Source of the DNA: CAZQEZ01 sp964592475
Lineage (GTDB): Bacteria; Bacteroidota; Bacteroidia; Cytophagales; Cyclobacteriaceae
NCBI GenBank assembly: GCA_964592475.1
Contig: CAZQEZ010000040.1
Coordinates: 1-33,063, forward strand
Length of the DNA stretch: 33,063 bases
Direction: 5' to 3'
Part shown: positions 16,357 through 24,573 of the stretch, one piece after another
Layout: the number at the start of each line of letters is the position of its first letter
Numbering within the stretch: position 1 is the stretch's first letter
Made by a program: the position numbers and the translations under genes
The notes under the pieces: generated by a model
Seen by the model: the letters and a program-made list of their open reading frames with translations, nothing else
What the model was told of the DNA's origin: nothing
Database searches by the model: none

Positions 16357-16390
16357 AAATAGTTGCAAACTTTCCTTCTGCAACTATTTT
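16357..16390. terminator. Bidirectional terminator between aminopeptidase and TonB receptor
   Basis: AAAATAGTTGCA (16357-16368) pairs perfectly with TGCAACTATTTT (16379-16390) around a ten-base loop, with A and T runs on the outer sides. It serves two convergent genes. Confidence 0.85.
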
Positions 16391-16412
16391 CTTGTTGATT
16401 CTTTGAGCTGTT

Positions 16413-18902
16413 TTAAAAATTACCAAACTTAACACCTACAAAATAAGTCCTGGGCCTTTGTGGTCCATAGATATAGCCAGCATCCCTTTCTATGCCTCTA
16501 TCAAAATCTGATTGGTAATTATCAAATATATTTTGCACTCCCGCATTCAGTTGCATGTTCATTTCGGGCAATATATTGATTACATAACTCAACTTTGCAT
16601 TCACCTCCATAAAGCTTGGTGTGGTATAAATGCCTAATGGTCTTTGTAAGCCGCTTTCGTAAGGCACAGCCATGCTGCCAGTGTAGGTACCACTTATATT
16701 AGCTATAAATTTCTTACTTATATTGAAAGTACTTACAAAAAAGCCATACAAATCAGGAGTGCGCAATATTCGATTTTCAAAAACGGATGCTCCATCAGTC
16801 TCTTCTGCAGAATAAAGCTCTATAGGACGAGTGTATTTTGCAGATTGTACGGTACCTCCCAATTGAATATTGAAAAAATTGCCAGGAGCCAACCTCGATT
16901 CAATGTTTATGCCATTTACAATCGCGTTTTCGGAAGCGTTACGTTTTTCTAATACTGCAGGAGCATTGGTTCCTCCTTCAAGCAATCCAACATTTACAAA
17001 TGGATTGTAAAGGCGCGTATAAAAGCCTTCTAATAGCAAGTAAAACTGCGTATTACCTATACTTTTTGTATATTCAGCGCTCATGGTATAAGCATCAGAT
17101 GTTTCCTTTTGCAGTTCCTGACTTAATCGAACAAACTGAGCTGCACCGCCCACGGTTTCAATATGCAGATCTTCATCAAATGCTTGTGGTGCTCTGAATC
17201 CCCGAGCATAACTTGCTCTTAATTGCAAATCGGTATTAAGCTTATAAAGAATATTTACCCTGGGGTTGAGCGCATCTACTGAAAGGTCTGTTTGAAGCTC
17301 CTGGCCAAATAATGAATAATTACCATCAATTGAGGTCAAATCATAACGCAATCCTGCTAATAAAGTAAGCATACTCAAAGGCTTGTATTCATATTGACTA
17401 TAAAACCCCAAGTTACTTACTTTTTGCTGGATTACGCGATTGTAGCCGGGCATGCGATCTGTTACTTCATTTAATTGAAATTCAGTACCGCCGGTAAAGG
17501 TGCCTTTCCCTTTGCTACGGGTGAATTGAATCCCGGATACCCAGGCCAAATCATTAGTATTGCCATAAAAATTTGCTGCTTGATTAGCTAACTCCAATCG
17601 CAAATTTTGTTCGGTGAGTTCAAGCTCTTTTGCCGTAGGTAAGCGGCCATTCTCATTCAAGAAGTGCTCACTCAAATTGATAAATTCACCGGTTTCATTT
17701 GTGTAATATTGATCCGCATCAAAATTATCCAAATTGCCCCCAAAGCCATAATAGCTGTCCCTTTGAGTAGACTGAACAGAGGAATAAATAGCATATTTAT
17801 TGTTCATGCTTTTATCGTAAAGCTCATAAGCTATACCACCTCCAAAAATCTGATGAGTCAGTTCTTCTGTAATATCGGTTTGATGGGGAGGTCGATTGAA
17901 GAGGTTACCACCACGCCTATATTCATTGATCCCGTGAAAATCAAATGATATTTTACTTCTTTCATTTGGTTTTAAATAAGCTTTACCTCCAATTGTTTTA
18001 TTTTGCATAATGGTAATCTCAGAAAAACCATCGTTATTAGCATCAAACCAGTCGCGGTCTCGTATCATGCCATAGATATTGATACCGCTTTTTAAATCAT
18101 CACTTACCAGTGATACATTGGCATTTAAAGTATAGTCCGGTACATTCCCATCAATTATGCTATAGTTAGTATTCACTTCATAAGTATTTACTACCGGATC
18201 TTTGGTAATTATGTTGATAGTACCCGCGATGGCATTGCCTCCATAAAGAGCCGAGCCTCCACCTCGCACTACTTCAACCCTTTCTATCATGTTTGCGGGT
18301 ATTTGATCCAAACCATATACTCCTTGCAGCGCACTAAATATTGGCCGGCTATTGATCAATATTTGGGTATAGGGACCCTGTAATCCATTCATCCTTACTT
18401 GCGTAAATCCGCAATTTTGACAATTATTCTCCATGCGTAGACCTGGTTGGAAGCTTAGCCCTTCCGACAAACTTACTGCTTGGGTAGCTTGAAATAAATG
18501 ATCGTCAATTACATTAACCATTACCGGAGCTTCTCGCCGATCTAATTCATATCGAGTACCGGTAACTACAATATTCTCCAGGTTAATTTTATCTTCTTCC
18601 AGTTTAAATTTAAGCTCTACGGTTTCATTAGCAGCTATTTCAAACTCTTTTACCTGTGGCTTATAACCTATTGCACTCGCTTTTATCTTATGTTTGCCTA
18701 TTGGTATATCTGTAATCATAAAATGGCCGGTTGCATCGGTAGCTGTTCCTATATTTGTACCATCTATTGCTACACTGGCAAAGGGAATGTGCTCTCCTTC
18801 GCAATTGACACACTGTACATCGCCTATTATTACAGCATCAGTGGACTGTGCCTGCATCTCAAAGTTTATAAATGCAATTAGAAGTATTGCAATTCTTTTC
18901 AT
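16413..18902 (-). CDS. TonB-dependent outer-membrane receptor with CarboxypepD_reg domain
   Basis: 829 residues. A signal peptide (to MQAQ) is followed by a CarboxypepD_reg-like domain (about 22-100), a TonB-box-like ENIVVTGTR (109-117), a plug domain (about 125-235, with VEVVRGGGSALYGGNAIAGT) and a beta-barrel ending in the aromatic YFVGVKFGNF. It imports a scarce ligand across the outer membrane with TonB energy. Two Cys-x-x-Cys pairs stand out, C31/C34 in the first domain and C161/C164 in the plug (NNCQNCGF). The plug pair is, from memory, typical of a CirA-like Bacteroidota subgroup. No SusD partner is next to it, so it is not a polysaccharide-utilisation pair. A metalloregulator-type palindrome upstream suggests metal-responsive control, which is inference. 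Confidence 0.93.
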   Translation of the reverse strand: MKRIAILLIAFINFEMQAQSTDAVIIGDVQCVNCEGEHIPFASVAIDGTNIGTATDATGHFMITDIPIGKHKIKASAIGYKPQVKEFEIAANETVELKFKLEEDKINLENIVVTGTRYELDRREAPVMVNVIDDHLFQATQAVSLSEGLSFQPGLRMENNCQNCGFTQVRMNGLQGPYTQILINSRPIFSALQGVYGLDQIPANMIERVEVVRGGGSALYGGNAIAGTINIITKDPVVNTYEVNTNYSIIDGNVPDYTLNANVSLVSDDLKSGINIYGMIRDRDWFDANNDGFSEITIMQNKTIGGKAYLKPNERSKISFDFHGINEYRRGGNLFNRPPHQTDITEELTHQIFGGGIAYELYDKSMNNKYAIYSSVQSTQRDSYYGFGGNLDNFDADQYYTNETGEFINLSEHFLNENGRLPTAKELELTEQNLRLELANQAANFYGNTNDLAWVSGIQFTRSKGKGTFTGGTEFQLNEVTDRMPGYNRVIQQKVSNLGFYSQYEYKPLSMLTLLAGLRYDLTSIDGNYSLFGQELQTDLSVDALNPRVNILYKLNTDLQLRASYARGFRAPQAFDEDLHIETVGGAAQFVRLSQELQKETSDAYTMSAEYTKSIGNTQFYLLLEGFYTRLYNPFVNVGLLEGGTNAPAVLEKRNASENAIVNGINIESRLAPGNFFNIQLGGTVQSAKYTRPIELYSAEETDGASVFENRILRTPDLYGFFVSTFNISKKFIANISGTYTGSMAVPYESGLQRPLGIYTTPSFMEVNAKLSYVINILPEMNMQLNAGVQNIFDNYQSDFDRGIERDAGYIYGPQRPRTYFVGVKFGNF

Positions 18903-18989
18903 AATAATGATTAAAAGTTATAATGTGAAATCCTATTAAATTTTAATGCCACTATTTTTTTATAGCAAAACCAAATTTTGGTTTATTTG

Positions 18990-18997
18990 CAAAGCTA
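18990..18997 (-). promoter_or_regulatory. -7 promoter element of the TonB receptor gene
   Basis: Read on the minus strand this is TAGCTTTG, an exact TAnnTTTG match, about 90 bases before the start codon. An AT-rich 17-bp palindromic stretch (AAACCAAATTTTGGTTT region, about 18969-18984) follows it and would fall in the leader or at the start site. Confidence 0.4.
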
Positions 18998-19050
18998 CCA
19001 TGATTTTTAGAAAAATAAAAACATTGTTAATTATTTAATTAAAATTTATT

Positions 19051-19066
19051 TTTAGGTGTGCCTAAA
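19051..19066. promoter_or_regulatory. DtxR/MntR-like palindromic operator candidate
   Basis: TTTAGGTGTGCCTAAA has perfect six-base arms (TTTAGG/CCTAAA) around four bases. It resembles the sites bound by DtxR/MntR-family metalloregulators (TTTAGG...CCTAAA form). It lies about 150 bases before the TonB receptor start and about 55 bases upstream of its -7 element. It also overlaps the stop codon of the kinase pseudogene, so chance cannot be excluded. Confidence 0.4.
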
Positions 19067-19485
19067 TTTTATTGTGAAAAAATTCTTCTTTCGCTAAATG
19101 CACATAAAAAGTAGTGCCTTTTCCTTCCTCGCTTTGAAGTGAAAGGCTACCACCTATTTTTTCTAAAAACTCTTGGCTTAGATGCAATCCAATTCCGGCT
19201 CCTTTTTCATTTTTAGTACCCCGATAAAGAATGAATTTTTATATTTTCTAAATATACCTCAAATCCATTGATTTGATTTCTTGACCAGAAAAGTAAATTG
19301 TCGAGCAAAATGCCTGTTTCAGTTAAGCTGTTGGCCATGCCCGAAAGCAAGTTCTTAAACTCTTGCTCATTGAGTATATTTTTGTTGAGCATATTTACAA
19401 GCTGCTTCAAGTTAGCCATAGGTCCCCTAATATCATGAGATATTACCGAAAGTACGAAAGTATTAGTATAAGCTACATGAAACAA
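19062..19485 (-). pseudogene. Histidine kinase remnant
   Basis: The upstream frame (from about 19485) keeps the phospho-acceptor region VLSVISHDIRGPMANLKQLV and the second dimerisation helix (LLDNLLFWSRNQ). It then stops at 19213 after SLSGY. In another frame the sequence resumes with GTKNEKGAGIGLHLSQEFLE and the final EEGKGTTFYVHLAKEEF, the G2 box and last strands of the ATPase domain, ending at 19062-19064. The N box, the G1 (D-x-G-x-G) box and the region between are missing, so an internal deletion has also shifted the frame. A stop codon precedes the ATG, and no sensor domain remains. The gene cannot make a working kinase. Confidence 0.8.
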
Positions 19486-19772
19486 GGATATTGCTACGTA
19501 AATATAATTAATATAGATATCTAAATCAGCTTATCTTCAAAATAACAATTGATAGAATCGCTTAAAAAGTAAAAAACCTACACAGGTAACTTGAAATAGC
19601 TACAAAAAGAACCATTGATAAGCTTTAAGCTGTATTAGGAGATATTTACAAACATTTGAAAATCAAACATTTGTAAAATTCACACAGGCTTTATATAATA
19701 ATTGTAAAATTTAACACATAATGAGCGGGTAATTTCTTGTATTATTGATAACTAAAGTTTAAATTTGATAAT
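19486..19772. other. Non-coding stretch beyond the kinase remnant
   Basis: This AT-rich stretch of 287 bases has no convincing coding frame. It contains a direct repeat of CAAACATTTG (19649-19658 and 19664-19673, five bases apart). Near its right end is the promoter match for the next small gene. The former N-terminal part of the kinase gene probably lay here but is no longer recognisable. Confidence 0.4.
19737..19767 (+). promoter_or_regulatory. Promoter match before the small membrane protein gene
   Basis: TTG (19737-19739), 20 bases, then TAAATTTG (19760-19767) fits the Bacteroidota consensus exactly. The start site would fall about at the ATG at 19773, so the message would be leaderless or use the second ATG at 19785. 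Confidence 0.4.
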
Positions 19773-19973
19773 ATGAAAATAATTATGGAAGTTATTTTAG
19801 GTATAATTTTAGGTATTTTTATGGGCATTTTTTATTCATTATACCTTGTACTTTATTTAATTACTCTGCCTATATTATTCGTTTTACCAGCAAAATATAG
19901 CAAATCACTCAGTTTATTACATAAAAAATGGAGAGCCTGCCGATCCTCCATTTCTCAAAAAATTTCCGTGTAG
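19773..19973 (+). CDS. Small two-segment membrane protein, 66 residues
   Basis: The product starts MKIIMEVILGIILGIFMGIF and continues through a second hydrophobic stretch (LYLVLYLITLPILFVLPA). A basic tail follows (KYSKSLSLLHKKWRACRSS). This gives two predicted membrane helices in a hairpin with the positive tail in the cytoplasm. An internal ATG at 19785 would give 62 residues. The stop is two bases from the stop of the convergent malate dehydrogenase gene. A consensus promoter sits directly in front, which supports expression. The family is not recognised. Hydrophobic small proteins of this size are easily produced by chance in AT-rich DNA, so confidence is only moderate. Confidence 0.45.
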   Translation: MKIIMEVILGIILGIFMGIFYSLYLVLYLITLPILFVLPAKYSKSLSLLHKKWRACRSSISQKISV

Positions 19974-19975
19974 TT

Positions 19976-20905
19976 TTATCCCATTTTTTCTAAAACTTGC
20001 ATTACTTCTCTTACATGACCCTCAGAACTTTTCAATAATTTCCTTTCTTCTTCATTTAAGTCAAGCTCAATCACTTTTTCTACACCATTTTTACCCAGTA
20101 CTACAGGCACTCCCAGGTAACAGTTATCAATGCCATACTCGCCCGTAAGCTGCATACATACCGGAAAAATACGACGTTGGTCTTTAATGATCGCTTCTGC
20201 CATTTGGGCTGCCGCCGATCCTGGTGCATACCAGGCAGAAGTACCCATAAGTTTTACCAGTTCACCACCACCTTTTTTAGTTCTCTCCACTATGGCGTCT
20301 AGTTTTTCCTTTTCCATTAGTTCTGTTACTGGTATACCTCCTACCGTAGTATATCGCGGTAGCGGTACCATGGTGTCTCCATGCCCACCTAGCAACATTG
20401 CTTGAATCTCTTTAGGAGAAATATTCAAAGCTTCAGCAATGAAAGCACGGTAGCGGGCAGTATCTAAAATACCAGCCATACCCATTACACGAGTTTTAGG
20501 CAATTTAGAAACTAAATGAGCCTGATATGTCATTACATCTAAGGGATTGGAAACAATAACAATAATGGCTTCAGGCGAATGCTTTATTACATTTTCAGTT
20601 ACCGTTTTTACTATACCGGCATTGGTCTCGATCAGATCATCCCGGCTCATGCCTGGCTTACGGGGTAATCCTGATGTGATAACAACTACTTCCGATCCGG
20701 CAGTTTTGCTGTAATCATTGTCTGATCCTATGGTGCGAGAATCATAAACATTGATAGGTGCCTTTTGCCAAATGTCGAGGGCCTTACCTGATGCCAATCC
20801 TTCTTTGATATCTACCAATACAATTTCTCTTGCTACTTCTTTGTAAGCCAAAACATCGGCGCAGGTTGCACCTACGTTTCCAGCTCCTACTACAGTTATT
20901 TTCAT
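19976..20905 (-). CDS. mdh: Malate dehydrogenase (LDH-like type)
   Basis: 309 residues. It oxidises malate to oxaloacetate with NAD in the citric acid cycle. The Rossmann loop is GAGNVG (7-12), with the NAD-selecting aspartate D32 in IVLVDIKEG. The mobile loop LPRKPGMSR has arginines at positions 82 and 88; the first marks malate rather than lactate specificity (lactate dehydrogenases have glutamine there). The catalytic histidine is H175 in LLGGHGD, preceded by the substrate-binding arginine in LDTARYR. The length fits the LDH-like MDH class (about 310 residues) common in Bacteroidota. It is monocistronic, with a 238-base AT-rich spacer upstream. Confidence 0.97.
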   Translation of the reverse strand: MKITVVGAGNVGATCADVLAYKEVAREIVLVDIKEGLASGKALDIWQKAPINVYDSRTIGSDNDYSKTAGSEVVVITSGLPRKPGMSRDDLIETNAGIVKTVTENVIKHSPEAIIVIVSNPLDVMTYQAHLVSKLPKTRVMGMAGILDTARYRAFIAEALNISPKEIQAMLLGGHGDTMVPLPRYTTVGGIPVTELMEKEKLDAIVERTKKGGGELVKLMGTSAWYAPGSAAAQMAEAIIKDQRRIFPVCMQLTGEYGIDNCYLGVPVVLGKNGVEKVIELDLNEEERKLLKSSEGHVREVMQVLEKMG

Positions 20906-21143
20906 GATTTTTTTGTTTATATAATTAAAAAATATGGATTTCTATGCTCACTAAAACGTTTGCATAATTTCACGTTTATTAATGAAACTTTTGATTCTTT
21001 ATAATGTTGAATCGCGACTAAGATAACAAATTTTAGTAAAACTAAAAATGACTTTAGTTTCACTTTTGCTTGATCAATAATTTAATATGATTACAGCGTT
21101 ATAAAGTATAACAATGCTTTCAAAAAAATAAATATTAATAAAT

Positions 21144-21788
21144 TTAAATGGCAACAAAATAATCCTCCTTTTCGTGCTCTAACACTTTAATGATGCCCTT
21201 AGCCAGCATTTCGTCCAGTTCGCGACGAGCTCGTCGTTTCGAAATATTTACCAACTGCATATATTTTTTCAGGTTTATTTTGCTATGCTTTCTCAAAAAA
21301 TCCATTAATCGTTTTTCATTAGACTTAAGAGAAAGAGTACCGGTATCATTTTTTATCGAGCCAAGTATCTGGAGCATCTTTTTACCAGCCAGCATAGTTT
21401 TATCCCTTTCTCTAATATATGCATGCTTTTCCCCTTTAGCATCCAATACGTAATGTGGTTTATCATTACTTTCCGGCACTTCTACTTGAAGTATTATCTT
21501 TTCCTGTTTATGATGAAAATCTGGCTCCAAGTACAATTCGTGTATTTGAATTTTAACTGCCGGCCAGCAACAAAAATTAGCAGCTTTTTCAATCAAATGC
21601 CTTTCCTCATCAGGGTCTACCCCGGCAATTGATTTATTATCTTTTACCCCTACCAGCAAAGTACCACCTTTGGTATTTGCAAAAGCAGATAAAGTTTTTG
21701 CTATTTTGAATTCATTATTAATGGTCTGTTTAAATTCCAAATCATCGCCTTCTCCTTTAAACATCCATTCGTTTAGTTGATCAAGCAT
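21144..21788 (-). CDS. Schlafen AlbA_2 domain protein with C-terminal winged helix
   Basis: From the ATG at 21788 (MLDQLNEWMFKGEGDDLEFK) the product is 214 residues; the frame is open to a TTG at 21809 but the extra seven residues lack support. The AlbA_2 domain covers about residues 8-130, with DDLEFKQTINN, LSAFANTKGGTLLVGV and a VDPDEE turn, then HAYIRERDKT. The last 60 residues (SLKSNEKRLMDFLRKH, then SKRRARRELDEMLAKGIIKV) look like a winged helix. AlbA_2 proteins are often called ATP-binding transcriptional regulators, and some belong to defence systems; this short stand-alone form has no effector partner nearby. It is divergent from porV across 90 bases, so it might influence that promoter. 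This is inference. Confidence 0.8.
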   Translation of the reverse strand: MLDQLNEWMFKGEGDDLEFKQTINNEFKIAKTLSAFANTKGGTLLVGVKDNKSIAGVDPDEERHLIEKAANFCCWPAVKIQIHELYLEPDFHHKQEKIILQVEVPESNDKPHYVLDAKGEKHAYIRERDKTMLAGKKMLQILGSIKNDTGTLSLKSNEKRLMDFLRKHSKINLKKYMQLVNISKRRARRELDEMLAKGIIKVLEHEKEDYFVAI

Positions 21789-21803
21789 AAAAGGATTATT
21801 GAG

Positions 21804-21858
21804 TTTCAATTGAAATTGATTCTTTTACTTATACACAATCTATATTTTCAACGTTGAA
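21804..21858. promoter_or_regulatory. Two 12-bp palindromes between the AlbA_2 gene and porV
   Basis: TTTCAATTGAAA (21804-21815) and TTCAACGTTGAA (21847-21858) are each perfect palindromes. They share the half-site TTCAA and lie 31 bases apart in the 90-base divergent spacer. Spacing of about four helical turns (43 bases centre to centre) suits paired operator sites, though AT-rich palindromes arise by chance. Confidence 0.3.
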
Positions 21859-21878
21859 TTGTAAATAATGGTCAGTAT

Positions 21879-23126
21879 ATGATCAAAAAAATATTTTTGT
21901 GCTTCATAATTTTACAGAAGAGTAGCGGACTTTTCGCGCAATTGTCTGCTCCTCAAGGCGTTACCGGCATAAATAATGACCTGCCTAGGGTAATCAATAC
22001 TGCTGTGCCCTTTTTATTAATTTCGCCCGACGCACGAAGTGCCGGTATGGGAGATATTGGTGCTGCTACAGAAGCAGATGCGACAGCAATTTTTTGGAAT
22101 CCAGGTAAATTAACTTTTGCTAGTGAAGAAGCAGGACTTAACTTGTCTTACACGCCGTGGCTTTCTCGCATTGTACCCGATATGTCTATTTCCAATATTT
22201 CTACCTTCTATAAACTTAATAAACAACAAACTGTAGGCTTGGAATTGAGATATTTTGACCTTGGCGATGTAACCTTTAAAAGTAATTATGGGGTGAACCT
22301 GGGAGATTTTCGACCTCGGGAATTTGCCATAGGCCTTACTTTTTCTCAAGCACTGGTAGATGATAAACTAGGTATTGGCATTAGCAGCCGGTATATAAAT
22401 TCTAACCTGAGTGGAAATATTTTACAAAATAACAATCCTGATGTAAGGCCGGGGCAATCAGTAGCAGCAGATATTGGTATATATTTTCAAAATACTATAT
22501 ATCAGGGAGCTCGCCAGGCTAAGCTGGCAATAGGAATGGCACTAACTAATGTAGGAGCCAAAATCTATTATACCGAAGCAGACCAGGCACAATTTTTACC
22601 TACCAATTTAAGATTAGGAAGCGCCTACACGATACGTATTGATCCATACAATTCATTTACATTCGCGATCGACTTAAATAAGTTAATGGTGCCTACACCC
22701 CCTAGTTATTTGCTTGATTCGAATAACAATATCGTTTATAATCAACAAAACCAACCGGTAGTTGCTAACGGGAGAAACCCTAACCAACCTTTGATAAGCG
22801 GAATGTTTGGATCATTTGCCGACGCACCTAACGGTTTACAAGAGGAGTTACAAGAAATAATGATATCATCTGGTGTTGAATATTGGTATGAAGACAAACT
22901 TGCTTTCAGGGCTGGATATTTTCATGAAAGCAGAAGAAAAGGTGGTCGTAGCTTCATGACTTTAGGCACTGGTTTTCGTTATCAGGTTTTTGGCTTAGAT
23001 CTTGCCTACCTAATGCCTTTCACTGTAAATCATCCTTTGTCAGAAACATTGCGAGTAAGCCTGATATTTGATTGGAACGGCAACCATCCCGGAAGCTTGC
23101 AAAGCAATGCAGAGGTCAAAGAATAA
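21879..23126 (+). CDS. porV: Type IX secretion outer-membrane protein PorV (LptO)
   Basis: 415 residues with an N-terminal signal peptide (to FAQ). The opening NTAVPFLLISPDARSAGMGD, followed by IGAATEADATAIFWNPGKL, is the PorV/PorQ-type signature. The rest alternates beta strands of a FadL-like 14-stranded barrel (VGLELRYFDLGDVTF, IGISSRYINSNLSG). A proline-rich loop (VPTPPSYLLDSNN) precedes the final strands (LETLRVSLIFDWNG region). PorV forms the outer-membrane shuttle that hands cargo from the SprA translocon to the PorU sortase. No porU, sprA or other T9SS gene lies in the window, so it stands alone here. It is closed by a hairpin that overlaps the stop codon. Confidence 0.93.
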   Translation: MIKKIFLCFIILQKSSGLFAQLSAPQGVTGINNDLPRVINTAVPFLLISPDARSAGMGDIGAATEADATAIFWNPGKLTFASEEAGLNLSYTPWLSRIVPDMSISNISTFYKLNKQQTVGLELRYFDLGDVTFKSNYGVNLGDFRPREFAIGLTFSQALVDDKLGIGISSRYINSNLSGNILQNNNPDVRPGQSVAADIGIYFQNTIYQGARQAKLAIGMALTNVGAKIYYTEADQAQFLPTNLRLGSAYTIRIDPYNSFTFAIDLNKLMVPTPPSYLLDSNNNIVYNQQNQPVVANGRNPNQPLISGMFGSFADAPNGLQEELQEIMISSGVEYWYEDKLAFRAGYFHESRRKGGRSFMTLGTGFRYQVFGLDLAYLMPFTVNHPLSETLRVSLIFDWNGNHPGSLQSNAEVKE

Positions 23127-23147
23127 GCCGCTTTATTAACGGCTTAT
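23123..23147. terminator. Bidirectional hairpin after porV and the aldehyde dehydrogenase gene
   Basis: ATAAGCCG (23123-23130) pairs with CGGCTTAT (23140-23147) around a nine-base AT loop and overlaps the porV stop codon. The aldehyde dehydrogenase gene converges from the right and ends 18 bases away. Confidence 0.6.
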
Positions 23148-23164
23148 ATTAAATTATCGCTACA

Positions 23165-24565
23165 TCAGAAAAACTTCTTTACAAACTTAATTTTCCAATC
23201 TTTGTAAGCCGGATATTTTACTTTGTTATCGTAAAAAAAGCGCGTTTTACTAATGCTTTTCTGGTGAGAAAAAGCCATGAAACCACTTTTGCCATGGTAG
23301 CTACCTATACCACTGTAGCCAATGCCACCAAAAGGCAAATTGGCATTACTCAGGTGAATTAACCCATTATTAATTGCACCACCACCAAACTGAATTTCAT
23401 TTATAACCATTTTTTCCAACTTTTTATCTTTGGTATAAAGATACAAGCTTAGAGGATAAGGGTTTTTGGCTATTACTTTTTTGATTTCGTCTGCATGCCT
23501 GAAGGTAACAATAGGCAAAATAGGCCCAAATATTTCTTCCTGCATCACCTTATCGTTAAAGCTTACATTATCCAGCAACGTAGGTGCTACAAAGAGGTTA
23601 TCATCATCTACCTGCCCTCCCATTATTATTTCACCTTCCTGCAGGTATTGTTTTAGGGCGGTCATTCTCTTAGCATTTACAATACGGGCAAGGTCGGGGC
23701 TTTGCTTTGGATCCTCACCATAAAAATCAACAACGGCATTTTTAAATTCATCAATGAATGCCGACTTTACACTTTCTTCTATCAGCAGGTAATCGGGGCT
23801 CACGCAAGTTTGCCCGGCATTAAAAAATTTTGACCACGCGATTCTACGAGCTGAAACTTTTAAATCGGCGGTAGCATCTACTATTGTTGGACTTTTACCT
23901 CCTAACTCTAGTGTTACCGGTATTAGTTTCTTAGCTGCCATCTGATATATTTTTTGACCAACAGGTACACTTCCAGTAAAGAAAATATGATCATAGCGAA
24001 AAGCATTTACCGCTGCAGGCACCACCTCAGCGCCCTCCCCTTCTACCACGCTCAAATAATTGCTTTCGAAATTCTGTTCAATCAGCTGGCGAATCAATTT
24101 ACTGGTAGCCGGCGTTTCTTCCGAAGGTTTCAGCACAGCACAATTTCCAGCTGCAATGGCTGCAACCACCGGCGCCATCAATAGCTGAAATGGATAATTC
24201 CAGGGACCAATAATTAAAACCACCCCTAATGGATCAGAATAAACTTTACTGCTGGTAGGAAAATGTATAATTGGCGTGGAAACACTTTTGGGCTTCATCC
24301 ACTTCTTTAAGTTTTTTAGGGCATCGTCTATCTCGGCGTAAAGTAAGCTTATTTCGCTGGTAAAGGACTCAAAAGCAGGCTTATGCAAGTCCTGCTTCAA
24401 CGCTGCCACGATAGAACCCTCATTTTCTGCAATCACATTTTTCAGCTTTTTTAACTGGCTTTTCCTGAACTGATAAGCGCGAGTCGCACCACTTTCAAAA
24501 AATGCTTTTTTTGCTTCTCCTATTATTTTATAGTCAATTTTTTGCTCTTCTGCTATAGTTTCCAT
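23165..24565 (-). CDS. Aldehyde dehydrogenase, class 3-like
   Basis: 466 residues. It oxidises aldehydes to acids with NAD(P). The cofactor-side motif is GPWNYPF (120-126). The general base is E220 in LELGGKSP and the nucleophile is C254 in FNAGQTCVSPDYL. EEIFGPILPIV and the FGGIGYSGIGSYHGKSGF region are present as well. The short length (about 460 rather than 490) and the GPWNYPF form match class 3 / fatty-aldehyde dehydrogenases. The C-terminus is basic and partly aromatic, not a clear membrane helix. Last gene of the TetR-SDR-ALDH unit, eight bases after the SDR gene. An alcohol-to-aldehyde-to-acid route with the SDR is plausible but not shown. Confidence 0.93.
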   Translation of the reverse strand: METIAEEQKIDYKIIGEAKKAFFESGATRAYQFRKSQLKKLKNVIAENEGSIVAALKQDLHKPAFESFTSEISLLYAEIDDALKNLKKWMKPKSVSTPIIHFPTSSKVYSDPLGVVLIIGPWNYPFQLLMAPVVAAIAAGNCAVLKPSEETPATSKLIRQLIEQNFESNYLSVVEGEGAEVVPAAVNAFRYDHIFFTGSVPVGQKIYQMAAKKLIPVTLELGGKSPTIVDATADLKVSARRIAWSKFFNAGQTCVSPDYLLIEESVKSAFIDEFKNAVVDFYGEDPKQSPDLARIVNAKRMTALKQYLQEGEIIMGGQVDDDNLFVAPTLLDNVSFNDKVMQEEIFGPILPIVTFRHADEIKKVIAKNPYPLSLYLYTKDKKLEKMVINEIQFGGGAINNGLIHLSNANLPFGGIGYSGIGSYHGKSGFMAFSHQKSISKTRFFYDNKVKYPAYKDWKIKFVKKFF

Positions 24566-24573
24566 TTCTATTT

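Noticed and set aside
21031..21047. Hairpin TTTTAGT-AAA-ACTAAAA between mdh and the AlbA_2 gene
   Set aside because: The stem is entirely A-T rich apart from one pair, there is no U-run context, and it lies about 100 bases beyond the AlbA_2 stop. It is too weak to call a terminator.
21144..21788. AlbA_2 protein as part of a defence system
   Set aside because: Its neighbours are malate dehydrogenase and porV, with no effector, nuclease or toxin partner, so a defence role has no support here.
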